Shown here: piece by piece, positions 44,901-55,900 of the stretch | Layout: each line of letters opens with the position of its first letter | Position numbering within the stretch: position 1 is the first letter of the stretch | Assembly (NCBI GenBank): GCA_963931865.1 | Contig: OZ007513.1 | Span: forward strand, 1,684,452 to 1,748,451 | Source: Axinella damicornis | Lineage: Eukaryota > Porifera > Demospongiae > Axinellida > Axinellidae | DNA length: 64,000 nt | Direction of reading: 5' to 3' | Program-made: the position numbers and the translations under genes | Notes under the pieces: generated by a model | What the model was told of the DNA's origin: nothing | The model's input: the letters and a program-made list of their open reading frames with translations, nothing else | Database searches by the model: none

Positions 44901-47900
44901 TGGCCTACTAATTATTGTACGTTTAGGTCAGTGCCAGTGCAAGCTGGATTGCTCATGTAGGCATATGAGGGGGCAGTAGCTGAGCAAGTATAAACACCAC
45001 AAAATCATGCACAGGCACAATTGAAGCCTGAAAGTCAAGGGCATCGGTGCACTAGCTACCAAAGTACCTGGAGCATGGCTTCATCCCTCTTAGCACAGCA
45101 CTTTTACCGATGCGCACCTCAGTCCATTTGTCCTGCAGCATAAGAAGGTAGGGAACTGTACATGATTCAATATATAGAGCCATGGAACGAGCCATTCCTT
45201 GGCTCCAGCAAGATTTTATGTGTGTCTTTGTGTGTGTGTGTAGTGGGGGGTTCTAGACTAGTGATGTGTGCGTGACCTTCGTACATTTACACCCTCCAAA
45301 CCTCAAATGCTCGAAAACTTTCGGCTAGCATGGTCCTGGCAATGAGGCTAGCAGGCTAGCATGGTCCTGGGAATGAGGCTAGGATGGTCCTGGCAATGAG
45401 GCTAGCAGGCTAGCATGGTCCTGGGAATGAGGCTAGGATGGTCCTGGCAATGAGGCTAGCAGGCTAGCATGGTCCTGGGAATGAGGCTAGGATGGTCCTG
45501 GCAATGAGGCTAGCATGGTCCTGGGAATGAGGCTAGCATGGTCCTGGCAATGAGGCTAGCATGGTCCTGGGAATGAGGCTAGCATGGTCCTGGCAATGAG
45601 GCTAGCATGGTCCTGGGAATGAGGCTAGCATGGTCCTGGCAATGAGGCTAGGATGGTCCTGGGAATGAGGCTAGCATAGTCCTGGCAATGAGGCTAGCAT
45701 GGTCCTGGGAATGAGGCTAGCATGGTCCTGGGAATGAGGCTAGGATGGTCCTGGGAATGAGGCTAGCATGGTCCTGGAATGAGGTCAGGATGGTCCTGGG
45801 AATGAGGTTGAAGGAGTCTGAGTTTGAGGATGTGGGGAAGAAGCCTGGGAATAAGAATACCTCTGAGTGGGGCAGGCATCCAGTAAGGATGATGTTGGGC
45901 CTGAACCTGTGAATGGAGAGAGGCTGCTCCATCCTGGAGTTGAGCAGCTCCAAAGAGGACTCTGACGCTAGCAGCAGTGGACAGGCATCAGCAAAACTGG
46001 TCTGAAGGAGAGGGGAGAACAAGGTCGCAATTTTACTACAGGTAGCATAGTGGGTGGGGCTAAGTAGAATGCACAAGACAGTGCTGAATTAGCCTCATAC
46101 CCAGGCCCACATGCGGAACGCGGAAGAGGGCCAGGTGAAACTTGGCAAAATTCCCGTGTGTACACAGTCAGCATAATTTGTGTAAGCGATTACATTCCTT
46201 ACTTAGATGCATTCGAATTCACATGGCAGGTAGCTGTTGGTGATGGCTAAGCAGAAAGTCCTTGCCAAGGAGTGACCAGAGGTGAGTCTTGAAGGCTAGA
46301 ACATTGGTTTTATCAAATGGCTACACTTTTCACGCAGTAAAGATAATTACTATGCAGTAATTGGCAATGGACGTACATGATTTGCCTACCCAAAATCAAG
46401 ACTGCTGACCTCAGCACATACGGGAATTTTGTCACCAGGCCCACTTTCGCGTTCTGTGCGATGGCCTGGGAACGAGGTTAGTGCTGAATAAAACAAAGAT
46501 GGTACAGCAACCAACCTCTTCTCCAGGGAAGCACATATCTCTCCACCTGGGATCATCCATGGTCACCCGGGGTTTGTGCTGAGGGGACATGTAGTACATT
46601 CGGCAGCCCTTCAAGTCCAGGAACTCCGATACCCACCCTGCGGCCTCCTCACCCATGTCCACACCCTCTCCTTGTATCTGGTGTACCCTGGGGGGAGTAC
46701 GATGATTATAGTATGAATAATTACAACAAGCAAATCAGATATTGATATCACAGCTGCTGTTTACATTCATGAGGACACAGGACTGGCTTATTATTGAATA
46801 GTAACTAGTCGAATGTTGAAACATTGTGGGGGCGAGCGGAAGCCGCAGTTCGAGTGATGATTACTCAACCTTCGAACTCTCCGGAAGTAAAGAAGATGGT
46901 CGTACGTTTGCACATAGCCCGGGGGCCCATGCGGGACCAAAAGGTGGCAACGTTGATGATCTACATAATAATTTTGCTGTTCGAACGACTAGGTTGGCTT
47001 GCTTCTGCTCGCCAATTACACTACTGGTTACTGGTAGGGGAAAAATTGTGCCACATAAATAAATGATTGGTAAAAACTGTTTGGCTAATAGGAACGGCCT
47101 ACCAAGATTCTGACTACACCGTCATGATCGCTATCACGCACTGTTCCAAACGTATCATTTGGTGCTTAAACTCACCTTGGTGGTGGTGGTCGTCACGTGA
47201 CCTGAGCGTTGATTGGAACGAGCTGTAATGCTTAGCTTGCGCTACCAGTAGTGCGGTTGGAACTATAAATACTGATCAAAACATTTTTGTCAAATGTTCT
47301 CCTCTTTGCCGTGTGAAGTCCAACAATCACCGTGGCAACATGTCGCTCAACCAACATGTCACAAACCTAGCAGCTGAAACTACATGTATAGTGAGCCAGT
47401 CATCATCAGTACCCTCAATGCTCCCTGTATCAATCACAGAACCTCACTTGATCAGTCTCGGAGTGGCATCAGGCCCAGGGTTCTCGAGGACCAATTCAGG
47501 CATGTCGGGGGCCGTGAGGTGCAGTAGAACGCTGTCATCAGCATCCCGGTACTCCAGACTGGGCTGGATCAGGGCCATCCTTGGATTAGTTCGCTGACTC
47601 ACAAAACGGCCGTCCTTGTTTACAATCACCCAGCACCTGTGCAGACAGTGGACCAAATCTGTACTGACATTACCATGTATATTGTATGTGTAGCCCAGGT
47701 GTGCAACCTGTCTAGCCTCATTCCCAGGCCCCCGGCCAGCAAGAAAAGTGGGGAGGGCCCGGAAAGGTTCCTGCAAGGTTTAATAGGTGGGAGGGGCACT
47801 TGGGCCCCTCAAATTATGGGAAATGAGCAGAGTTTGCTTACAGGAGGAAGCTACTGCTCTTCTCATATTGAGCAACTTGCCTGTCATACTTGAGCCCTCT

Positions 47901-48107
47901 GGTGAGACACTTCGATGACTCAAGTTCGATCCTGTGGCACGACTTGACTGGATATAGATACAACTTGGCAACCTTGGCCACTGGAGTCTTGAAACTCTCC
48001 GGGTCTGGCAGCGTCTGAGGTGCTACCCTCCCTCTCAACCACCACCACATACCAGCAGCGCCAACTGCTCCCATAGCAAACAGCACCTTGCCGCCCGAGT
48101 TGTCCAT
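41936..48107 (-). CDS. mARC (MTARC): Mitochondrial amidoxime-reducing component (MOSC-domain molybdenum enzyme), complete
   Basis: Exons: 48107-47881, 47636-47448, 46687-46516, 46001-45861, 45132-45068, 43560-43489, 42068-41936. They total 999 nt, 332 residues plus TGA, close to the vertebrate length of about 337. The N terminus has a membrane-anchor segment (GAVGAAGMWWWLRG) as in outer-membrane mARC, then the MOSC N-terminal motif LYLYPVKSCHRIEL. The C-terminal MOSC domain has FRPNIILTG, the CSRC motif with the Moco-binding Cys region, TTVDQETG and the closing SPLFGYNY ... VGDTVY. mARC reduces N-hydroxylated substrates with cytochrome b5 and its reductase, a known role of the family. Intron 1 is GC-AG (AG|gcaagt). 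It lies head to head with DCAF7. A TIR-derived minisatellite fills much of intron 4. Confidence 0.92.
42423..42806. mobile_element. Element with TACCGTAGTTGC termini
   Basis: 384 bp, inverted termini TACCGTAGTTGC and GCAACTACGGTA, rich in TTCGCG/CGCGAA words. Lies in mARC intron 6. A related CGTGAAA/TTTCGTGG fragment ending TACGGTA is at 11140-11215. Confidence 0.75.
42815..43212. mobile_element. TAGCCTCG fold-back element, long-arm copy
   Basis: Inverted arms of about 95 bp (TAGCCTCGTACCCAGTCCCA at the left, complement at the right) around a loop of about 205 bp. The arms also contain CTCACGTGAG. It lies in mARC intron 6, next to the TACCGTAGTTGC element. Confidence 0.85.
43690..44015. mobile_element. 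hAT-like nonautonomous fragment
   Basis: Left end TAGTGATGCACCGATATGGG and multiple CCGATACCGATAA words, right part CCCGATACCGATGTACTTAGC. GTGCACCGATA-type termini are typical of some hAT elements (from memory). Lies in mARC intron 5. A related ATCGG-rich patch is at 18893-18950. Confidence 0.5.
44330..44385. mobile_element. TAGCCTCA fold-back element, very short copy
   Basis: TAGCCTCATTCCCAGGCCCC and GGGGCCTGGGAATGAGGCTA almost meet head to head with a 13-bp spacer, in mARC intron 5. Confidence 0.85.
45210..45335. repeat. Repeat family B terminal fragment
   Basis: (TG)n followed by TAGACTAGTGATGTGTGCGTGACCTTCGTA and CTCGAAAACTTTCGG, the flanking part of family B without the minisatellite, adjoining the 23-bp minisatellite in mARC intron 4. 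Confidence 0.55.
45330..45812. repeat. Minisatellite derived from a fold-back element terminus
   Basis: About 20 copies of a 23-bp unit (GGCTAGCATGGTCCTGGGAATGA and GGCTAGGATGG/CCTGGCAATGA variants). The unit contains CCTGGGAATGAGGCTA, the terminus of the TAGCCTC fold-back family. It fills mARC intron 4 next to exon 4. Confidence 0.9.
46090..46482. mobile_element. TAGCCTCA fold-back element
   Basis: Left arm TAGCCTCATACCCAGGCCCA, right arm ATGGCCTGGGAACGAGGTTA, about 350-bp interior, in mARC intron 3. Confidence 0.65.
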
Positions 48108-48222
48108 CTTCCCAGTTCCGACTTTTACGGAGAATAATTCGAACCATGTATTATTAGTATACGGAAACCACGTGGGTGGATTGTTCTAATTGAACAACAA
48201 AACCGAAAAATTGCAAATAATT
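48108..48222. promoter_or_regulatory. Bidirectional promoter between mARC and DCAF7
   Basis: Only 115 bp separate the two divergent start codons (48107 minus, 48223 plus), so the 5' UTRs and core promoters must share this interval. It contains a palindromic CACGTG E-box at 48169-48174 and AT-rich stretches but no obvious TATA box. Shared control of the two housekeeping genes is inferred from the arrangement alone. Confidence 0.7.
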
Positions 48223-49549
48223 ATGGCGGCACATCACTCTCCTCCTGGGTCCAAGAAGAAAGAGATTTACAAGTACCTGGCGCCATGGACAGTGTATGGC
48301 ATGAACTGGAGCGTCCGCCAGGACAGGAGATTTCGAATTGCTGTGGGTAGTTTCATAGAAGACTACAGCAATAAGGTGGGCCATCTGGAGGCTTGGGTGT
48401 TATATTGTTATCAAGGGGTGGTCATTCCAATGAGCACCGCGCTTTAGTGTGGCATGGGTGTGGCTTACTGTTTTACTCTGCATACTACCAGAAGTCACAG
48501 GTGATGATCACCAGTAGTTCAGCAGTGTGGTCACTGGTCACACGGTCACAAGCAGTGTGGTCACTGGTCACACGGTAGTTCAGCAGTGTGGTCACTGGTC
48601 ACACGGTAGTTCAGCAGTGTGGTCACTGGTCACACGGTCACAAGCAGTTTTTGGATGGTCCTAGGCTGTGACCCTGGTCGCAGCTCTTGGTATATGGGTA
48701 TAAACGTACTGTAGTAGCACATAATATAGGGGTAGGGACTAGCGAATGTTCTTGAGCGTTCTTCGTGGAGTTTGAGGTTCAGAGGCCTTGAGGATCGGAA
48801 ACCTTGATGTTCAAAGCTATTTCTTGCATCAGTAGTCTAGTCCTACCCCACGAATATCCCACTTCCGTAATGCACGGACTGTTTGCATGTACGTACATAT
48901 GCAGGTGCAGATTATCCAGCTGGACGAGGATCGTGGAGAGTTTGTACTGAGGGCCACTTTTGATCATCCCTACCCTACCACCAAAATAATGTGGATACCC
49001 GATCAGGTGATCTGCATGTGACATGTAAACTTGGTAGGCGGAGTTAGTGAGTGGCATCGGTGTGCATGACATACATTGTAGGCAATCAATTTGTTGCTAC
49101 ATGTACATGCAAGTGAGGACAAAATTTGATCAAATACCTGTAAATCCGACGTCCATGTTAAACACAAATGGTACACTGTATGACTGAGTGCAGGACATGA
49201 CCTTGCCACATGTATGTGCCGTTACAAGTGACCTGGAAATATACTTACAGCCTCATGACTTGTTCATGTGGTATTAGCCGATGATACATGTACAGTGTAT
49301 TTCGGAATGGATTCTCGACTTTGAACAGAACTGAATGTATGTGTATCTGTTCTCTGTTCTCTAGACTGGACAGCTGCCGGATCTGGTGGCCACCTCCGGA
49401 GACTACTTGAGACTGTGGAGGGTCACCGATAGTGATGTTAGACAAGAATGTATGCTGAATAATGTGAGTGTATATGTGTGTGGTGGGAGTGTGTGTGGTG
49501 GAATTTGTGTGGTGGAATGTGTGTGTGTGTGTCACTGTGTGTGTGTGTC

Positions 49550-49639
<90 letters not shown>

Positions 49640-49908
49640 GGTTGTTTGTGTAGAAAGGTAGAAAGAGAGTGTGTGTGTGCGTGTGCGTTGTGGGAGAGAC
49701 TGCTTGTGTTGTGGTGTGTGAGGCAGTGTTCATGTGTGTGTGTGTGTGTGTGTGCATGTGTGTGTGTTGTGTAGAGAGAGAGAGAGTGTGTGTGCGTGTG
49801 TGTGTGTGGGAGAGACTGCTTGTGTTGTGGTGTGTGAGGCAGTGTTCATGTGTGTGTGTGTGCGTGTGTGTGTGCTGTGTGTTTCGTGTAGAGAGAGAGT
49901 GTGTGTTT

Positions 49909-49939
<31 letters not shown>

Positions 49940-52900
49940 GGGGGGTGAGAGTGCTTGTGAGGTGGAGTGTTCGTGTGTGTGTACAATCTGCTATGCATGA
50001 TCATCTTTCCCTTCCTCCCCTACACCTGTACGTGAGCAGAACAAAAACTCAGAGTTCTGTGCTCCTCTGACCTCCTTCGACTGGAACGAGACCGACCCCA
50101 ACATCCTGGGAGCCTCAAGCATCGACACCACCTGCACCATATGGGGACTGGAGGTAGGGACCATCTCATTCCATGCCAGTGCCGTTCCCATTCCATACCA
50201 CTGCTGTTCTGTGTCGTACTGGGATATCTAGGATTATGGTCTGTTCCGAGTTGGTGGACGCATGATGTGTTGCCCACCTGCAATACCTACATTGTAAATC
50301 ACATTATGGGGAATGGCTATCAGGCCAATGCAACTTCCAGATTTTGATCGCTGGCAGTGTGCGAGGGCTTTACTCGAATTGAGAGTCTGCACCGGCACAC
50401 AACACTTGGCAGGAAATCTGTCAAACCTGACAGATTGCACTTGAGTCAAGCAACTGCACTACCATGATCTTGTTTGTGAAGTGTACTGTTGCATTCGAGG
50501 CTCTGTGTTTACATGCACATGGCTGATGCCTGGAAACGAGGCTACGAAGTACATGTACATGCCATTATAACTTTCCTTTAAGATGAGAACTTTCCCGATC
50601 AGGTTTGACAGATTTCCTGACAAGTGTTGTGTGCCGGTGCAGACTCTAAAATCGGCAATGAAGATGTGGAGCCCAGCACACTGCTGCCATTCATTAAGTA
50701 CCACTATTGTCTTCCCATTCCAAACATTGCTGTCTGTACAGCTGCCATGGGAACAATGTAGGGTGTACACATGTAACTGCTGTGGTTCAACTAAGTTGTG
50801 GGAAGTCAGAAGTTTTGTGTCTGCTTTCAGAGTCTGCATTGGTGGTCTGAAAATGATAATGTCTTGGTAACTGAGAATTGGATTTTAAAAGCATGTGGGT
50901 GTATGAAAGAATATATAGCGTCAGTACACTTTAGTAGACTGTTTGATGTTTGCAGAAGAGTACTTTCAGTGTCTCTCCAGAGAGAGGGTCACTTTGTGGT
51001 ACACCCATACATGTACAGTAGCTGTTGATTGAAGTACACTGTACCCTTATGACCCTTTAGCTGGCTTCTGTGAGCCCTTTGGGCTTCTAACGTGCATATA
51101 CAGTGCAACAGAGCAAGAGAGCAAAACTTTTGAAATGTCTCAGATTTTACAATAAAGCCATCCTGTCATGTTATTTAGGCATAAAATGATGTATACCACT
51201 GTTAGCTGAATGAACACTGCTTACACAGGAGGTTCCAGCTTCTTGGTATACCTGCCATACTTAAGAAACGCCACTGACACGTCAGCATATTTTCGTGACG
51301 TCACAGATTTCTGCCCAGAAGCGCTCTCATGAATTCCAGGAAGCTCTTATTGCCAACAGGAGTACTTGAATCACAACTGCGGACTGCCTCGAAGCCATTT
51401 CAAGTGAATCGCGCTAACTGTAAGTGCCGTGGCTGTACTTATATAAACACCGATGACATCACAGAAGGTATGCCCGCCCATGATACGTCACTAAAATGGC
51501 TGCAAGTTTACAGTTTCCACTCAGAAGCGCTTTCATACATTCCAGGAAGGTTCTTGTTCCAAGAAAAGTACTTGAAGCAAAACTATAATCTATCTCAAAG
51601 GCATTTTTGCTGTTAACTCGCTTATCTCCAAGTTTTGTGGCTATCCTATGCTAAACACTTTTGCTCCTAAAATAACAGTTTTTATGGGTTTTCCTGACAG
51701 TGCTTGGGATTGAAGCCTGTTGACTACCTTCCAAATAAACTTCAATGTGAAGGCAACTTTCATATAGCATCTGCACTCTTATCTTCCAGTAACAGGCTTA
51801 TGCCATGCTAAACACTTTTTCTGAATGTGGTGACTGTTGGCAGCCATATTGGTGAGGGGACATCACGTGACACTTAATTAATTTAGGGGAAGCATAACAA
51901 GTGATGTGTCTCTCCTTTTATGTACTTTGTAAACACATTTGATGTTTGTGTCAAGCACTACAGTTAAAAGTTTCTAAAATCAAAAGTTTTGCTCTCTTGC
52001 TCTGTTGCACTGTACATGTATCCGCCCCCAGCCCCACTCCCTTACGCCAAGAGCGCATAAGTAGATCGCCCACTCCGGGCGGGCGGGCGATCTACTTATG
52101 CGCTCTTGCTTACGTACAGCTATGCGCAAGGAGTTTTACCATTTACGTATGTTACATTGTAACTCAGTACAATTTGGTCATGTTACATGTACATGTATGT
52201 ACAGTGTACATTGTACAAGCATCAAATGCTGGAAGCAAGGAGCATAGCAACTCATTTTCCTCTCCACCTTACTCTCCACCCGCCTCACTCTCCACACTCC
52301 TCACTGTTCACACACCCCTCCCTTCCCAGACTGGCCAGGTGATTGGCAAGGTGACGGGGAGCGTCAAGACGCAGCTGATAGCCCACGACAAGGAGGTACA
52401 CGATATCGCCTTCACACGAGCCGGTACAGGGAGGGACCTGTTCGCATCAGTCGGGTCTGACGGCTCTGTCAGGATGTTTGACCTGAGGTGCAGTTGAGTG
52501 CTTTCTCAGTCCAGTCTGTCAGTATGCACGTACATGTACAGTGTACATACATGTATATGGGGTTGCAGGAATTCCCACATAGCCACAACCTTTAGGAACA
52601 GTAGTGAGAGCCAGATTTTTACCCCGCGCGTGGCGCGCATGTGTGAAGCGGGGTTAAACAATCGTTTTGTCTGTCCGTCTGTCGTCTGTCTGTCTGCCAA
52701 AAAAATTGAAATCTCACCACATTGACCCTCATAAACCATCGAAAGGGAGTCAAACAATAGCCTAGCAAAAAAAACCTGCTCTACCATATTTCCGCGATCA
52801 AACACCGCGGCTATTATTTATTTCATCACGTAATTTACTGCGGCTACTATTCGAGGGCGGCCACTAATCGAAGGCGGCGTTTATTAAACCCAGCATAAAC

Positions 52901-55900
52901 AAGGAAGTGAGGAGACGGATTGGAGCACTGTGTGCATATGCACAAAGATGAAGTTTTGTTTCGGCCCTGTGCCGTGCGGTACTGTCATAATCATCCTGAC
53001 AAAACAGTAGGAAACGCTAAAGCCATTACTGTCACGAAAGATTTCGCCGGTCACATGTCGCTCGCCCCCCGTGCCTCGACCTCGGGAAATGCCAAACAGC
53101 TCTCGGGGAATATGACCAACAATCAGTTCTCCTATCTTCATGCTCACAGCGAAACAGTCATGGTCCTCGAGGGCTAGACAAAGCGCTTTGATCGATTGCC
53201 GACCATTTGAATACTAGCCGTGGCTACTAAACAAGGGCGGTGTTTATTTCGTTCATCCCTTCCAGAGATGCAGCTATTATTCGAGTGCGGCGTTTGATCG
53301 TGGAAATACGATATGTGTACCTGACTGAAGTCAAGACGCTTCGTTTCGCTGTATTTCAGCTATTTCCTACTTTTCATAACTATTCATAACATTGGCTCCA
53401 CCTCTTTGTGACCTCAGAGACAGGACATGTAGTGCATTTGGAAACTTCATTCTTCGAGATGACCGCTAGGAAACAGTATTTTCCCATGATTTATGTACTT
53501 CACAAATGTCATGACTATTGTTTAGGCTGTTTTTTCAGCTTCAGTATATGCGGTAAGCGGTCACTCCCACACCTTGGATACAAACACAGTATACAATGTA
53601 CACCTGTTCGATGCGCATCGGCAGAGATGTCATGTCGATTGTAGCTGCACTGTATCCTGTAGACGTCCGGTGCGGGGTATGTGTTCTACTAGTTTTAGTG
53701 TTTGGGGAGTGGTGGTGTATTAACTTCACTCCCAGGCCATGTGGGAGGAGAGAGAAGCACCTCTCCTCCCACGCGGCCTGGGAACGAGGCTAGGTGGTGT
53801 ATTAGATGTTTTTTTCTGCCAGGAAATTGAAACCCCAGATTTGAGTGTCGGTGTACATGCTGTGTTCCGTTTGTTGTGATCATCCAGAGACGGATCAGAG
53901 TGTTGCCACTCCTCCCACTGCAGGAACCTGGAGCACTCCACCATCCTGTACGAAGATCCGAAGCAGCTCCCCCTCCTGAGACTCTCCTGGAACAAGCAGG
54001 ATCCCAACTACCTCGCCACCTTCGCCATGGACAGCACTGAGGTGTGTGCGTGACTGTGTGTGTGTAGGTGTGGGGGGAGGGGTGAGGGTGGAGGGGGTCT
54101 AGCTTCCCTTCCTGAGATTCTCCTGGAACAAGCAGGATCCCAACTACACAGTATACCTCACCGCCTTTGCCATGGACAACACTGAGGTGTGTGTGTGGCT
54201 GTGTGTGTGTGAGTGGGTGTGTGTGTGTGTGTGTGCAGGTGTGAGCGTGCAGTGTGTGAATGTGTGGAGTGTGTTGGGGTGGACTGAAGTATAGTATGGG
54301 TGTGGTATACACTTGTGTGCGGGTGAGAGGAGGGAGAAGGGAGGGAGGAGGGAAGGAGGAGGGAGGATTGATAGGGGGAGGGATAAAGGGAGGGAGAGGA
54401 GTGAGAGAGTGGGAGGGAGGAGGGAAGGAGACGGAGGGAGGAGGGAAAATATTAGTGGGAAGGGAGAGTGTAGGGGAGAGGAGGGGGTAAGGGGGAGAGG
54501 AGGGGGGAGTGAGGGCAGGGTAGGAACATCATACAGGAATAAAGTAATGAAGTCCTCAAACCGGTCTCAATTCATTCACAGGTTGTCATTCTGGATGTGA
54601 GGGTACCGAGCATACCGGTGGCTCGGCTGTGCAACCACCGGGCCTCGATCAACGGCATCACATGGGCACCTCACTCCTCCTGCCACATATGCACTGCTGG
54701 TATGTGTATAGCCACTCCTCCTGTCACATATGCACTGCTGGTATGTGTATAGCCACTCCTCCTGTCACATATGCACTGCTGGTATGTGTATAGCCACTCC
54801 TCCTGTCACATACAGCTTGTATCCAGACCCCACTCTCTCACGAGGGAAAGGGTTTTGTCTATTGAACGATTTCTTGTATCCAGAGCCCACCCTCTCATGA
54901 GGGAAAGGGTTTTGTCTATTGAACGATTTCTTGTATCCAGAGCCCACCCTCTCACGAGGGAAAGGGTTTTGTCTATTGAACGATTTCTTGGTTGTGCTGA
55001 GTCGGCACTCGATTCTGAACAAACCAGTGTCACGTCTACATGTAGCCTCATCTCCAGGGCGTGTTAGGAGAAATGGCCTGGTAACTTCCGTGAGTTCAAA
55101 CTGTATATGGATGTAACGTCACGGAAATTGTGTACCTCATTCAAGCAGTGAAGTCCACGTGATACTTCTGATATTTCCACCAGCTGAGAACGGTCCTTCC
55201 TGCTTGTGGAAGCAACTGTTTGCTGCAGGTTCTGCAATGGAAGGCAAGCAGAAGACGAACAAACATCATCATGCAGAGGGCCTACACTGCCGTGATCATG
55301 CGATTGGCTTCACTGCGATAAATGAGTGTGACTGTGACGCTTCAATGCATGACGCAATTCGGTTTACTGTTGTCATGTGACAACATTCTGAAATCTGATT
55401 GGTTCTGCCAACTCTCTGGTAGCGGAAGTAGCGATTTGAACTTGGGTAAGTTGCCAGGCCGTTTCTCCTAACACAGCCTGGGGATGAGGCTAGTGTCACG
55501 TCATGCAATGAAGTAGGCCTACCTCATGCAAGCATGTAATCAATTGCTTGTTTGTGAAAGGGTGAGGTCTGGGCATGAGACTAGCCGCCTACTTTATATT
55601 ACGGGCAGCATGCCGAGATCTGAAGGGTGAGCTTGCGCTACCGGTGAGTTGCACCGGCTATCAGTAGTGTGGTTTCCGCTCGTATTTATCATGTTGGGCT
55701 ATGATGAAAGAACTAAAATTGTTTGAACACAGAGACAATTTGGCTGTCCTCTGCAACCCACTGAAACATAAGCCAGACTCTCTGTAGCCTCACTCCCACT
55801 GGTTGTTTACTGAACCAGAATTCTGTGTTTAGGCAGGCAAAAGATTTTATTAGATCTAGTACAACACTAATTCCTGAATAGACCTTATTCGGCTAACGCG

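Noticed and set aside
49386..50070. Cys/Val-rich ORFs up to 133 codons
   Set aside because: GT microsatellite in DCAF7 intron 3; only the first part overlaps the true exon 49365-49463.
53695..54312. 205-codon minus ORF
   Set aside because: Antisense to DCAF7 exon 6 and GT repeats.
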